DNA of 64,000 nt, from the NCBI GenBank assembly GCA_030613245.1, contig JAUWMI010000011.1, positions 29,590-93,589 on the forward strand. Direction: 5' to 3'. Of the stretch, positions 41,855 through 51,338 are shown piece after piece. The stretch comes from Candidatus Sumerlaeota bacterium. Its GTDB lineage: Bacteria > Sumerlaeota > Sumerlaeia > MWCT01 > JAUWMI01. A program made the translations under genes and the position numbers. The notes beneath the pieces were generated by a model, which did not search any database, had not been told where the DNA came from, and worked only from the letters and a program-made list of their open reading frames with translations. How positions within the stretch are numbered: the stretch's first letter is position 1; every line of letters starts with the position of its first letter.

Positions 41855-42766
41855 ATGCCAGATCCTAACTCAGACCAGCTTCAACTGTCAGGTACAGGGA
41901 ATACAGAGCGACTTCCTCCTTTGCACCAGGAGGCTGAGGTGTCCGTCACAACGGAACATGCGGAAACGACGGCACACTCCGAAGCTGAGGAGACAGGTCC
42001 ACCGGAAGTCGCCAATTTCATCACCGTGCTTGCGCGAAGCCCACTAAAAGATACTCCGGTGGTGAAATTCCTCCATCACTGGGAAAATCCCGTCTTCTCC
42101 TGGCTCATCGTAGTTATCATTGGCGTGGTCGTGATTCGCGGAACACGCCGCCGGCTCATGATACCATCTCGCTTCCAGAACTTTCTGGAACTCCTGGTCG
42201 AGAAATTCCACGATTTTCTCTGCGGTATGCTGGGCAAGGAAAATGGGCGTCGGTTTCTTCCCTACATTGGGTCGCTCTTCTTTTTTATTCTGATTAATAA
42301 CATGTGCGGCATCATTCCGTTCATGAAGTCGTCTACAGCATCGTATCGCACAACCCTTGCACTCGCGCTCTGCACCTTCTTTTACGTGCAGTATATCGCC
42401 ATTACGAAGCGGGGTGTGCTGGGCTACCTCGACCACCTGGCAGGCGAGCCGCGTGACGTGATCGCCTGGTGCATGGTGCCGCTGATGTTCCCCATGCACA
42501 TTGTTCAGGAGCTGGCAAAGCCCGTTTCCCTTTCATTGCGTCTCTTTGGCAATGTCTTGGGCGAAGATATACTGATTGGCGCGTTTGTTGTCTTAGGGAT
42601 TGCACTGTTCGGACTTACAGGATTCGAGGCTATTCCAATCGGGTTTCCCATTCAGATTCTTCCGTTCTTCCTGGCGGTCATTTTAGGAACTGTTCAGGCA
42701 GCAGTTTTTGCAATTTTGTCAACGATCTATATACTCTTGGTCTTGCCGCACGAGGAACAGCCCTGA
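41855..42766 (+). CDS. atpB: F0F1 ATP synthase subunit a
   Basis: A 303-residue membrane protein forming the proton half-channels. The essential arginine is in PVSLSLRLFGNVLGEDI; other motifs are IGSLFFFILINNMCGIIPFM and the C-terminal LPFFLAVILGTVQAAVFAIL. The N-terminus has a ~60-residue Glu/Thr-rich acidic extension (NTERLPPLHQEAEVSVTTEH) not found in short homologues. Starts 2 bp after the subunit I gene. Confidence 0.97.
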   Translation: MPDPNSDQLQLSGTGNTERLPPLHQEAEVSVTTEHAETTAHSEAEETGPPEVANFITVLARSPLKDTPVVKFLHHWENPVFSWLIVVIIGVVVIRGTRRRLMIPSRFQNFLELLVEKFHDFLCGMLGKENGRRFLPYIGSLFFFILINNMCGIIPFMKSSTASYRTTLALALCTFFYVQYIAITKRGVLGYLDHLAGEPRDVIAWCMVPLMFPMHIVQELAKPVSLSLRLFGNVLGEDILIGAFVVLGIALFGLTGFEAIPIGFPIQILPFFLAVILGTVQAAVFAILSTIYILLVLPHEEQP

Positions 42767-42828
42767 GCAGGCGAGACAAGATCAGACAAGGATGAGACAA
42801 TCCTAGACTTTACGAGAGGAGACGTTTA

Positions 42829-43050
42829 ATGGATGCAAATGTTGCGCTGTCGCTGGCGTATCCAATCGGATTGGGAATTGCTGCGCTCGGATCAGCATTC
42901 GGCCTGGGCCGCGCAGTGAGTTCCGCCATGGAGGCAATTGGCCGGCAGCCGGAGGCCGCAGGTAAGATCCAGACCTCCATGATCATTGGCTGCGCATTCA
43001 TTGAGGCAATCACGATTTACGCCCTGATTTCCATCTTTCTGGCGCGCTAA
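42829..43050 (+). CDS. atpE: F0F1 ATP synthase subunit c
   Basis: A 73-residue proteolipid. Helix 1 LAYPIGLGIAALGSAFGLG, polar loop AIGRQPEA, helix 2 with the ion-binding glutamate in GCAFIEAITIYALI. No Gln in helix 1 and Ala rather than Ser/Thr after the Glu suggest proton rather than sodium coupling. Good GAGAGGAG site at 42815-42821. Helix 1 keeps the GxGxxxxGxxxG pattern needed for ring packing. Confidence 0.97.
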   Translation: MDANVALSLAYPIGLGIAALGSAFGLGRAVSSAMEAIGRQPEAAGKIQTSMIIGCAFIEAITIYALISIFLAR

Positions 43051-43150
43051 CGCAGCTGGCAGCTGCTAAGGTCTAATGGTGCGCGTCATACGTGGTATTC
43101 CCATGGTTGGCGCGCGCCTCTTACGCCTATCTTACGTAAAGGAGTGACGG

Positions 43151-43672
43151 GTGCTGCAATCGTTGCTTACAACCTTGAGTGATCCCAAGGTCCATGAAGC
43201 CATTGCTCAAATTGTTACGCAGATAATTGCCTTCCTGGTATTTGTCTGGATTCTGAAGAAGTTTGCCTGGGGTCGCTTGCTCCAACTGCTCGATGAGCGC
43301 AAGGAGAAAATTTCCTCAGAGTTCGACCGCATCAAAGCGCTGGAAGAAAAATTTATTGCACTAGAGCACGACTACAACGAAAAGCTAAAAAACATTGATG
43401 TCGAAGCGCGCCGCATCATCCAGGACGCCATTGCAGACGGTCGTCGTATGGCGCAGCAAATCGCAGATAAGGCGCGCCAGGATGCTCGCCAGATTACCGA
43501 CAAGGCGCAACAAAATATCGAGATGGAAGTCACCAAAGCCCGGCTGCAGCTGAAACAAGACATTATCAAAATGACTTTGCTGGCCACGGAGAAGATTATT
43601 AAAGAGCGCCTGGACGAGGCGAAACATCGCCAGCTTATATCATCATTCATTGATACCATAGAGAAAAACTGA
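43151..43672 (+). CDS. atpF: F0F1 ATP synthase subunit b
   Basis: A 173-residue peripheral stalk protein. It starts with GTG at 43151, with AAAGGAGTGACGG upstream. One membrane helix (VTQIIAFLVFVWILKKFAWG) and a long coiled coil (ISSEFDRIKALEEKFIALEH and onward). Its TGATG junction overlaps the atpH start by one base, which indicates translational coupling. Confidence 0.95.
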   Translation: MLQSLLTTLSDPKVHEAIAQIVTQIIAFLVFVWILKKFAWGRLLQLLDERKEKISSEFDRIKALEEKFIALEHDYNEKLKNIDVEARRIIQDAIADGRRMAQQIADKARQDARQITDKAQQNIEMEVTKARLQLKQDIIKMTLLATEKIIKERLDEAKHRQLISSFIDTIEKN

Positions 43673-44235
43673 TGCCGGAAAAAATTGACCGTAGCGTAAC
43701 ACAAGCCTATGCGCACGCGCTCTTTAACGTGGCGCTTAAGCAGCAAGCCATCGAGCCTATTGCGCGCCAGGCTCAGGAACTTGCTCAGCTCTATCAACAG
43801 AATGCCCGACTGCGCTTTTTCCTTGAAGTCCCAACAATCGCGTCGTCCGACAAGCAGGCCGTTCTGGCAAAACTCTTTCGCGACGCCTACGCCCAACCTA
43901 TCTTTAATCTGCTCCTGCTCCTGACGGCAAAAGGACGAGTCTCTTATGTCGAACCCGTCCTGCTTGAGTATCACAAACTCCTTCAAGAACATAAGGGCAT
44001 CTATTCGGGCGTTGTCATCACTGCCATCACACTTGCGGAAGACCAGAAGCCACCCCTCCACAAAGCTCTGGAGAAATTTACCGGCATCCCGCTACGCCTG
44101 AGCTACCGTGTAGAACCGCAGATTCTCGGTGGTATCATCTTCCAGCATCAGGACGAGGTGGTTGACGCGAGCGTGCAGGAAGAGCTGAAGAGGCTGGAGA
44201 CGAAACTGCAGGAGGTCTCGCTGTTTGAAGAATAA
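43672..44235 (+). CDS. atpH: F0F1 ATP synthase subunit delta
   Basis: A 187-residue OSCP/delta subunit joining the stalk to F1. The N-terminal helical part has VTQAYAHALFNVALKQQAIE and the C-terminal QILGGIIFQHQDEVVDASVQ (the usual GG-DxxxDxS motif). Coupled to atpF by the TGATG overlap. Confidence 0.95.
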   Translation: MPEKIDRSVTQAYAHALFNVALKQQAIEPIARQAQELAQLYQQNARLRFFLEVPTIASSDKQAVLAKLFRDAYAQPIFNLLLLLTAKGRVSYVEPVLLEYHKLLQEHKGIYSGVVITAITLAEDQKPPLHKALEKFTGIPLRLSYRVEPQILGGIIFQHQDEVVDASVQEELKRLETKLQEVSLFEE

Positions 44236-44302
44236 AGAAATGCGCCGTTTCATTCCTGTAGGAACTGAAACGGGCTGAAGCAGAACAAACGAGGCATATC
44301 TT

Positions 44303-45862
44303 ATGGGACTGCGACCTGAAGAAATTACGAGAATCCTGGAGCAAGAGCTGGAAAAGTATCAGAGCACCCTTGAGTTCGAAGATATTGGCACAATCCTCAA
44401 GATCGGCGACTCAATCGCCACGATCTACGGCCTTCAGAAAGCAATGGCCGGGGAGCTTCTGAAGTTCCCCGGTGGCATTATGGGCGTAGTCTTGAACCTC
44501 GACGAGAACAGCGTCGGTGCAGCTCTCTTCGGCTCTGATACTGGTATTAAAGAAGGCGATGTTGTCAAGCGGACAGGCCGGATTTCCTCGGTCCCTGTGG
44601 GTGATGCGCTGCTTGGCCGTGTGGTGAATTCCCTGGGCCAGCCAATTGATGGAAAAGGACCAATCGCTACAGAGAAATTCCGCCCCATCGAGTTCAAGGC
44701 GCCAAACGTGGTATCCCGCCAACCCGTGAAGAAACCTCTGATGACTGGCCTCAAGGCAATTGATTCGATGATCCCCATTGGCCGCGGGCAGCGCGAACTC
44801 ATCATTGGCGACCGCCAGACAGGCAAAACGGCTATTATAATAGACACGATCATTAATCAGAAAAAAACGGATGTCCATTGCATCTATGTCGCCATTGGAC
44901 AAAAGGCCTCCAGTGTCGCAGAGGTGGTAGACACGCTTAAGAAACATGGCGCGATGGCTCATACTACCGTTGTCGTTGCTACCGCTGACGACCCAGCCTC
45001 TCTGCTTTATATTGCGCCCTACGCAGGGTGTGCCATGGGCGAAGAATATCTCTACAATGGTAAACATGCGCTGATTATCTACGACGATCTCTCCAAGCAT
45101 GCGGTCGCCTATCGCCAGCTCTCCTTGCTCCTGCGGCGTCCGCCGGGGCGCGAAGCATATCCCGGCGACGTGTTCTACCTCCACAGTCGGCTTCTAGAGC
45201 GGGCAGCCAAGCTGCGTGACGATCTCAAAGGCGGTTCCCTTACTGCCATCCCTATTATCGAAACGCAGGCAGGCGACATCTCATCCTACATCCCGACCAA
45301 CGTGATCTCGATCACAGACGGCCAGATCTACCTGGAGCCGGATCTTTTCTATGCCGGTGTGCGGCCGGCGATTAATGTGGGCATTTCGGTCTCGCGCGTG
45401 GGTGGACATGCACAGACCAAAGCGATGAAACACGTTGGAGGAAAGCTCAGGCTAGACCTTGCGCAATATCGCGAGCTCGCAGCATTTGCACAGTTTGGCT
45501 CTGATCTGGACAAAGCTACCCGCGATCAGCTCACTCGCGGAGAGCGACTGGTAGAGGTATTGAAACAGGAGCAATACATCCCGATGCCGCTGTCCGACCA
45601 GGTGATTATTATTTTCGTGGCGACGCAGGGGTTTCTCGACGATATCCCGGTTGAGGACGTACGGCGCTTTGAGCGCGAATTTAAGGCATATCGCGAAAAG
45701 CATTATCCCGATATCGCTCACGAAATTGATACAGCCAAAGAGTTGTCCGACAAGCTACAGGAGAAAATGATCAAGGCCATCAAGGAGTTTAAAAGCCAGT
45801 TTACAGGACGGCACGATGAGCAACCCAAGGAGCCGGGAAAAGAAGCTGTAGGGGCGAGGTGA
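44303..45862 (+). CDS. atpA: F0F1 ATP synthase subunit alpha
   Basis: A 519-residue subunit. Walker A GDRQTGKT at residues ~169-176, also [18 protein letters not shown] and [18 protein letters not shown]. The N-terminal beta-barrel [20 protein letters not shown] is intact. The last codons (VGAR) and the stop fall within the GTAGGGGC palindrome at 45848-45874, so the extreme C-terminus is probably shaped by that repeat. Confidence 0.98.
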   Translation: MGLRPEEITRILEQELEKYQSTLEFEDIGTILKIGDSIATIYGLQKAMAGELLKFPGGIMGVVLNLDENSVGAALFGSDTGIKEGDVVKRTGRISSVPVGDALLGRVVNSLGQPIDGKGPIATEKFRPIEFKAPNVVSRQPVKKPLMTGLKAIDSMIPIGRGQRELIIGDRQTGKTAIIIDTIINQKKTDVHCIYVAIGQKASSVAEVVDTLKKHGAMAHTTVVVATADDPASLLYIAPYAGCAMGEEYLYNGKHALIIYDDLSKHAVAYRQLSLLLRRPPGREAYPGDVFYLHSRLLERAAKLRDDLKGGSLTAIPIIETQAGDISSYIPTNVISITDGQIYLEPDLFYAGVRPAINVGISVSRVGGHAQTKAMKHVGGKLRLDLAQYRELAAFAQFGSDLDKATRDQLTRGERLVEVLKQEQYIPMPLSDQVIIIFVATQGFLDDIPVEDVRRFEREFKAYREKHYPDIAHEIDTAKELSDKLQEKMIKAIKEFKSQFTGRHDEQPKEPGKEAVGAR

Positions 45863-45874
45863 CCCCGCCCCTAC
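45848..45874. repeat. GTAGGGGC palindrome overlapping the atpA stop codon
   Basis: 27 nt: GTAGGGGCG...CGCCCCTAC with one internal mismatch. The atpA TGA (45860-45862) is inside it. Related to the palindromes at 34274, 50981 and 51068. Confidence 0.85.
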
Positions 45875-45932
45875 AAACCGAATTTAATTCTCGCTGCGGC
45901 TTGGCATCTCTTTCTGTTAGGTGCCTTAAACA

Positions 45933-46814
45933 ATGCCAGAATCACTGAGACAGCTACGACGCCGAATTCGCTCGGTGCAGAATACAAAGCAAATGACACG
46001 TGCAATGGGCATGATTTCGGCATCAAAGCTCAGACGCATCGAAGCCATTTTGTTCGCTGCGCGCCCTTACGCCAAGCACTTCCAGGATCTCCTTGTCCGA
46101 CTGACCGCTGCGCCCCAGATGCAGAATTATCAATTTTTTGCTCCGCGCGAGGCACGGCGTGTCATTCTCCTCGTCATTACTGGCGACCGCGGATTATGCG
46201 GTGCCTTTAACAGCACAATCATTAGCCGGGCAAATGCATTTCTCGAGGAACTTACGGCATCACACACGGATATGGTCTGTATTGGCAAGAAGGGGTCTCG
46301 CTATTTTTCCCGCTATGGGCAGACTGTTATCAGGCAATGGACCGATCTCAGCCAACGACTTGATCTCGACCAGGCCACGCCAATCGCCCAATTCTTGCTT
46401 ACACAATTTGCCAGCGGAGCAGCCGATGCTGTTTACTTACTCTATACAAGCTTTGTGACGCGCTTAACAGGTAAGCCCATAGTGGAGCAGCTTCTCCCCA
46501 TTGAAGCAACTGCCGGGTTGCCCGAATCCAGGCACTCGGATGGGGCCGAAATTGACTACATCATCGAGCCAACTCTGGATCGCGTAGTCGAACAACTCGT
46601 GCCGCAATACGTTAACGCACGTGTGACCATCGCGCTCGCGGAAAGTCTAACCGCCGAGCATGGTTCGCGTATGATCGCCATGAACAATGCTACGAAAAAT
46701 TGCGTGGATCTGGTGGATACGCTGACGTTGAAGCTCAACAAGGCGCGTCAGGCATCAATCACGAAGGAACTGCTCGACATCATTCACGGGGCCGAGGCGC
46801 TAATGAAACACTAA
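45933..46814 (+). CDS. atpG: F0F1 ATP synthase subunit gamma
   Basis: A 293-residue rotor subunit. Signature N-terminus ESLRQLRRRIRSVQNTKQMT, GDRGLCGAFN and the C-terminal helix LTLKLNKARQASITKELLDI are present. Slightly longer than the E. coli protein. 78 bp before atpD. Confidence 0.97.
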   Translation: MPESLRQLRRRIRSVQNTKQMTRAMGMISASKLRRIEAILFAARPYAKHFQDLLVRLTAAPQMQNYQFFAPREARRVILLVITGDRGLCGAFNSTIISRANAFLEELTASHTDMVCIGKKGSRYFSRYGQTVIRQWTDLSQRLDLDQATPIAQFLLTQFASGAADAVYLLYTSFVTRLTGKPIVEQLLPIEATAGLPESRHSDGAEIDYIIEPTLDRVVEQLVPQYVNARVTIALAESLTAEHGSRMIAMNNATKNCVDLVDTLTLKLNKARQASITKELLDIIHGAEALMKH

Positions 46815-48293
<1,479 letters not shown>

Positions 48294-48355
48294 TGCTTCG
48301 GCATATTTGAAATGAGGGAGGTAAAAAGTAGAGAAAAGGGGGACAAAGAGAAACA

Positions 48356-48515
48356 TTAACCACAAAGACACGAAGACACCAAGATACCAAGATTTCTTTG
48401 TGCCTTTGTGCCTTAGTGATGAAAATTCCTTCACTGCCGGGAATGGACAATTTACCACAAAGACACCAAGACACGAAAATACCAAGAAACGAAGATTTTT
48501 TTGTGCCTTTGTGGT
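48356..48515. repeat. AAGACAC-type hairpin repeats upstream of the GxxExxY gene
   Basis: Two units (from ~48356 and ~48453) of the form (T)AACCACAAAGACAC ... CTTTGTGCCTTTGTGG. The outer parts are inverted repeats of each other, so each unit can fold back. Between units is TTCACTGCCGGGAATGGAC. Confidence 0.8.
48416..48477 (+). repeat. 62-bp direct repeat, left copy
   Basis: Begins GTGATGAAAATTCC and ends AGACACGAA. It matches 49203-49264 except for three bases, offset 787 bp, and the two copies bracket the GxxExxY gene. Confidence 0.8.
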
Positions 48516-48535
48516 AAAAAAATAGGGAAGGAACA

Positions 48536-48931
48536 ATGAAAAAGCACGACCCCATTCCCCAACGCGCGGAGGCGGCGGCTCGAATCGTCGTGGACGCTGC
48601 ATACCGTGTCCATTCCGCTCTCGGCCCGGGTCTGCTCGAAAGCGTTTATGAAGTGTGTCTTTGTCACGAATTGCGTAAACAGGGCATTCCCTTCCTGGCT
48701 GAACAAGTTTTACCCGTTGTTTATAACGGAGTGCGGCTTGACGCCGGGCTGCGCTTCGATCTGCTCGTGGACGAGAGCGTGGTGGTCGAACTCAAGGCGG
48801 TCGAAAAGACCCTCCCCATTCATGAGGCGCAACTATTGACCTATCTGAAATTGGCGGACAAACGCCTGGGCCTGCTGATCAACTTCAATGTCGCATGCAT
48901 CAAGGACGGCATCAAGAGAATGGTGTTGTGA
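48536..48931 (+). CDS. GxxExxY protein
   Basis: A 131-residue protein of the GxxExxY family, named for its motif, here GPGLLESVYEVCL (residues ~29-41). RIVVDAAYRVHSALG precedes it and FDLLVDESVVVELKAVEKTL follows; the D...ExK pattern recalls PD-(D/E)XK nuclease folds. The biochemical function is unknown. Upstream site AGGGAAGGAAC. This family is often found next to the kind of AAGACAC repeats seen here on both sides, which suggests a repeat-carried or mobile unit. It lies inside the atp operon between atpD and atpC, in the same direction. Confidence 0.92.
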   Translation: MKKHDPIPQRAEAAARIVVDAAYRVHSALGPGLLESVYEVCLCHELRKQGIPFLAEQVLPVVYNGVRLDAGLRFDLLVDESVVVELKAVEKTLPIHEAQLLTYLKLADKRLGLLINFNVACIKDGIKRMVL

Positions 48932-48950
48932 ATGGGAAAAGATGGAAAAC

Positions 48951-49270
48951 ATTAACCACAAAGACACGAAGACACCAAGAGACCAAGATTTCTTTGTGCC
49001 TTTGTGCCTTAGTGGTGAAAAAAAGTAAGAACGAAAGGAATTCTAACCACCAAGACACGAAGACACAAAAATAGAAAGACATGAAGAATTTTTTGTGTGC
49101 GCCTTTATGTCTTTGTGCCTTTGTGGTGAGAAAAAAAATGCATGAAAGGCAAAAAATCTTAACCACGAAGACACCAAGAGACCAAGATTTCTTTGTGCCT
49201 TAGTGGTGAAAATTGCTTCACTGTCGGGAATGGACAATTTACCACAAAGACACCAAGACACGAAGACATC
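48951..49270. repeat. AAGACAC-type hairpin repeats downstream of the GxxExxY gene
   Basis: Three and a half units: ~48951-49020, ~49041-49130, ~49158-49211 and a half unit ~49239-49270. Each has AACCAC(A/G)AAGACAC and CTTTGTGCC(T)TTGTGG arms. Unit lengths differ, so they are not CRISPR repeats. Confidence 0.8.
49203..49264 (+). repeat. 62-bp direct repeat, right copy
   Basis: Begins GTGGTGAAAATTGC; partner of 48416-48477 with 3 differences in 62. Confidence 0.8.
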
Positions 49271-49278
49271 GGGACGGG

Positions 49279-49356
49279 AAGATTGACCGGCTGGTATATG
49301 AGTTGTACGGCCTGACGCCCGAGGAAATCGCGATAGTCGAAGGTAAATATCAGTAA
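49279..49356 (+). pseudogene. Remnant of a restriction-methyltransferase-like C-terminus
   Basis: The frame 49279-49356 encodes KIDRLVYELYGLTPEEIAIV followed by EGKYQ and a stop. This ending (xDxLVYELYGLTxEEIxIVE) is typical of the C-terminus of Eco57I/type IIG-like DNA methylase or restriction proteins. Nothing upstream continues the protein: the half repeat unit runs into it after HRDG. It is thus a 25-codon fossil. Confidence 0.6.
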
Positions 49357-49447
49357 GCAGGACAATCGCATCAACAAAGATTCCTGGCTTTCAGTAGCGG
49401 ATGACAGTTGAGCATCCCCTTGACCTTACTTGAAGGATCATGCTGCC

Positions 49448-49735
49448 ATGACGGAATTTGAGCTGCGCATTATCACCCCGGAACGCGTCGTCTTCAGCGG
49501 ACCAGTTACGTCGCTCATTGCGCCTGGCGAGCTCGGATACCTGGGAGTACTTGCACACCATGCGCCGCTGATCACAACTCTCAAAAATGGTCGTATCACG
49601 GTCAAACATAACGAGCAGGAACAACATTTTACCATTGCTTCAGGAATTCTGGAAGTCTCAAGTAACCTGGCAACAATACTCACGGAGCAACTCACAACAG
49701 ATCGGCAAGCAGCAGAAACCGCAGAGAAGGAATGA
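49448..49735 (+). CDS. atpC: F0F1 ATP synthase subunit epsilon (short form)
   Basis: A 95-residue subunit. ATG 49448 (GAAGGA upstream); a TTG at 49430 is in frame but less likely. The beta-sandwich domain is present (RIITPERVVFSGPVTSLIAP; GELGYLGVLAHHAPLITTLK; ITVKHNEQEQHFTIASGILE). The C-terminal helical hairpin of ordinary epsilon (about 45 more residues), which gives ATP-dependent inhibition, is largely missing; short forms exist in other phyla. Separated from atpD by the GxxExxY unit. Confidence 0.92.
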   Translation: MTEFELRIITPERVVFSGPVTSLIAPGELGYLGVLAHHAPLITTLKNGRITVKHNEQEQHFTIASGILEVSSNLATILTEQLTTDRQAAETAEKE

Positions 49736-49738
49736 TAT

Positions 49739-50956
49739 ATGAAGAACCTAATGCGTGAAAACATGTCACGGCAAGGAGTTGAACTGATGGTTGTCAGGGA
49801 ACGTACTCGACAACGATACGCCTATCGCTGCATTAGCTATCCGGACACAACAACTCGAGCACAATCCATGTGCTCCATACTCGCTATTGTTTGTCTCCTG
49901 ATCGCAGCGCTGCTAGTTGCGACACCGCTATCGCACGCCGACGAAAGGATTCTCAGCACAAAGAAAAGAGGAACTCCAAGCGCTATCCGCCAGCCCATAT
50001 CAGTGCCAAAGAGACCGCGCTCGCGCCTGCTCTTATATAATGCAAAGGAATGGAGTGTCGGCAATCGGAGTCTAACTAAAGAACAACTGACCCGACGGGT
50101 GGCGAAGCTTACCCAGGAGCATGCCAAGACCCTTTCCAGACGAAACCTGGTGGCACTCGAGGAATTCTATGAGTCAAAGGTTCTGGAGGACTGGGTTGAA
50201 ATTGCGCTTCTCGCTGACGAGGCGGAGGCACAGGGGTTGGCCGTAACACCGGCTGAGCTGCAGCAGAAAGTAGATGCTTTGCAATCAACGCCGGGGACGC
50301 GCGTAGACGTTGAAAAGGCACTAAAGAGCATGGGTGTGACCAAAACGGAATTTCTTAACGAGATGCACGACGCGATCCTGGGGGAAAAGCTTATCCGGAC
50401 ACGCCTGGCACAGGCCTATCCCGAAGATAAACTGCGCGAGATTTACAACGCCATGCCAGAGAAATTCATCACCCCGCCGCAAGTGCGCGCCAGCCACATT
50501 TTCCGTGCACTCTCGGGTAATGAAACGAAAAAGAAAAAAAACACCCTCTACAATGAAATCAAAGCGCTGCATCGCCGTGCCCTGGCCGGGGAAGATTTCG
50601 CCACTATTGCCAAGGCCTCCGATGCGCCTTCCAGAGACAGGGGTGGTGATATTGGCTGGTTTACGGCCGTGAACTCGCTTCCCAAACCACTTGATACCCT
50701 CATTTTTGAACTCAAGGTGGGCAAAATAAGTAAGGTCGTCGAATCCAAGTTCGGCTATCATATCCTGAAGCTCACTGATGCCCGGCCGGCAACTGGTTTA
50801 ACATTCGAGGATGCTCGCCCCGCTGTGGAAGACTACGTGTTCGCCACCGTGCGCAATGATCTCCTCCAGGCAATCAAGAGCACAAAGAGGGTTGCCGTTA
50901 TTGTCGAAGGGCAAAAGAAACAGATTCTCCTAGCCCCGCCACAGTCTAGCCCCTAA
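49739..50956 (+). CDS. Parvulin-type peptidyl-prolyl isomerase (SurA/PrsA-like)
   Basis: A 405-residue protein with a membrane/signal helix at ~41-62 (ILAIVCLLIAALLVATPL) after a long basic N-terminus. Residues ~95-220 resemble the SurA N-terminal chaperone domain (LSRRNLVALEEFYESKVLED, MGVTKTEFLNEM). Residues ~245-345 form one PpiC parvulin domain: VRASHIFRAL, RALAGEDFATIAKASD, RGGDIGWFTAVNSLPKPLD, FELKVGKISKVVESKFGYHI. It probably folds outer-membrane or exported proteins in the periplasm. It starts 3 bp after atpC. Confidence 0.9.
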   Translation: MKNLMRENMSRQGVELMVVRERTRQRYAYRCISYPDTTTRAQSMCSILAIVCLLIAALLVATPLSHADERILSTKKRGTPSAIRQPISVPKRPRSRLLLYNAKEWSVGNRSLTKEQLTRRVAKLTQEHAKTLSRRNLVALEEFYESKVLEDWVEIALLADEAEAQGLAVTPAELQQKVDALQSTPGTRVDVEKALKSMGVTKTEFLNEMHDAILGEKLIRTRLAQAYPEDKLREIYNAMPEKFITPPQVRASHIFRALSGNETKKKKNTLYNEIKALHRRALAGEDFATIAKASDAPSRDRGGDIGWFTAVNSLPKPLDTLIFELKVGKISKVVESKFGYHILKLTDARPATGLTFEDARPAVEDYVFATVRNDLLQAIKSTKRVAVIVEGQKKQILLAPPQSSP

Positions 50957-50980
50957 CATCTGTCGCTCTACCCCATCCAT

Positions 50981-51007
50981 AGGGCAGACACACGGGTCTG
51001 CCCCTAC
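50981..51007. repeat. REP-like palindrome, first of a pair
   Basis: AGGGCAGAC ... GTCTGCCCCTA; ends CCCCTACG, which is the inverse of CGTAGGGG at 51067-51074, so the two elements face each other. Confidence 0.75.
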
Positions 51008-51026
51008 GTCACACACCAATTTTACC

Positions 51027-51042
51027 GCTACTACATAGTAGC
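51027..51042. repeat. Inner 16-bp palindrome
   Basis: GCTACTACATAGTAGC, 7-bp arms with CA centre, between the two facing elements. Confidence 0.7.
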
Positions 51043-51067
51043 GCCAGGTTTCGGGCAAAATTACTCC

Positions 51068-51093
51068 GTAGGGGCGAACCTATGTGTTCGCCC
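51068..51093. repeat. REP-like palindrome, second of a pair
   Basis: GTAGGGGCGAAC ... GTTCGCCC; faces the element at 50981. Confidence 0.75.
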
Positions 51094-51338
51094 TTTCTCC
51101 TTTTTGATTTTCAGTCATTTCTTTCGCAAAAGGGTATAAGCAGTTCTTCACCATGCGCTGGAAGTCTGAAAAGAAGCACAAAAAAATGACAAAAATATTA
51201 GACATGATGAACAAGATTAACACGATAAAGAAATCCAAAGAATCCTGTAAATCTTGTAAATCCTGTCCAAAAAATTAAAAACTGTATTCTGAATTTAAAA
51301 GAGTAAGGGATTCTTCTCTAACGCAAAATCTGGGATAA

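Larger units (their letters stand above)
50957..51338. other. Noncoding region with REP-like elements
   Basis: About 380 bp between convergent genes. It holds three palindromes (separate entries) and then AT-rich DNA (TAAATCTTGTAAATCC-type repeats near 51244-51265). No gene. Confidence 0.6.

Noticed and set aside
42829..43050. Sodium-coupled ATP synthase c subunit
   Set aside because: The Gln and Ser/Thr ligands of the sodium motif are absent.
44411..45184. 257-codon open frame on the minus strand
   Set aside because: Shadow of atpA, which is fully conserved on the plus strand.
48356..49270. AAGACAC repeats as a CRISPR array
   Set aside because: Units differ in length, fold back on themselves and have no regular unique spacers; a protein gene lies between them.
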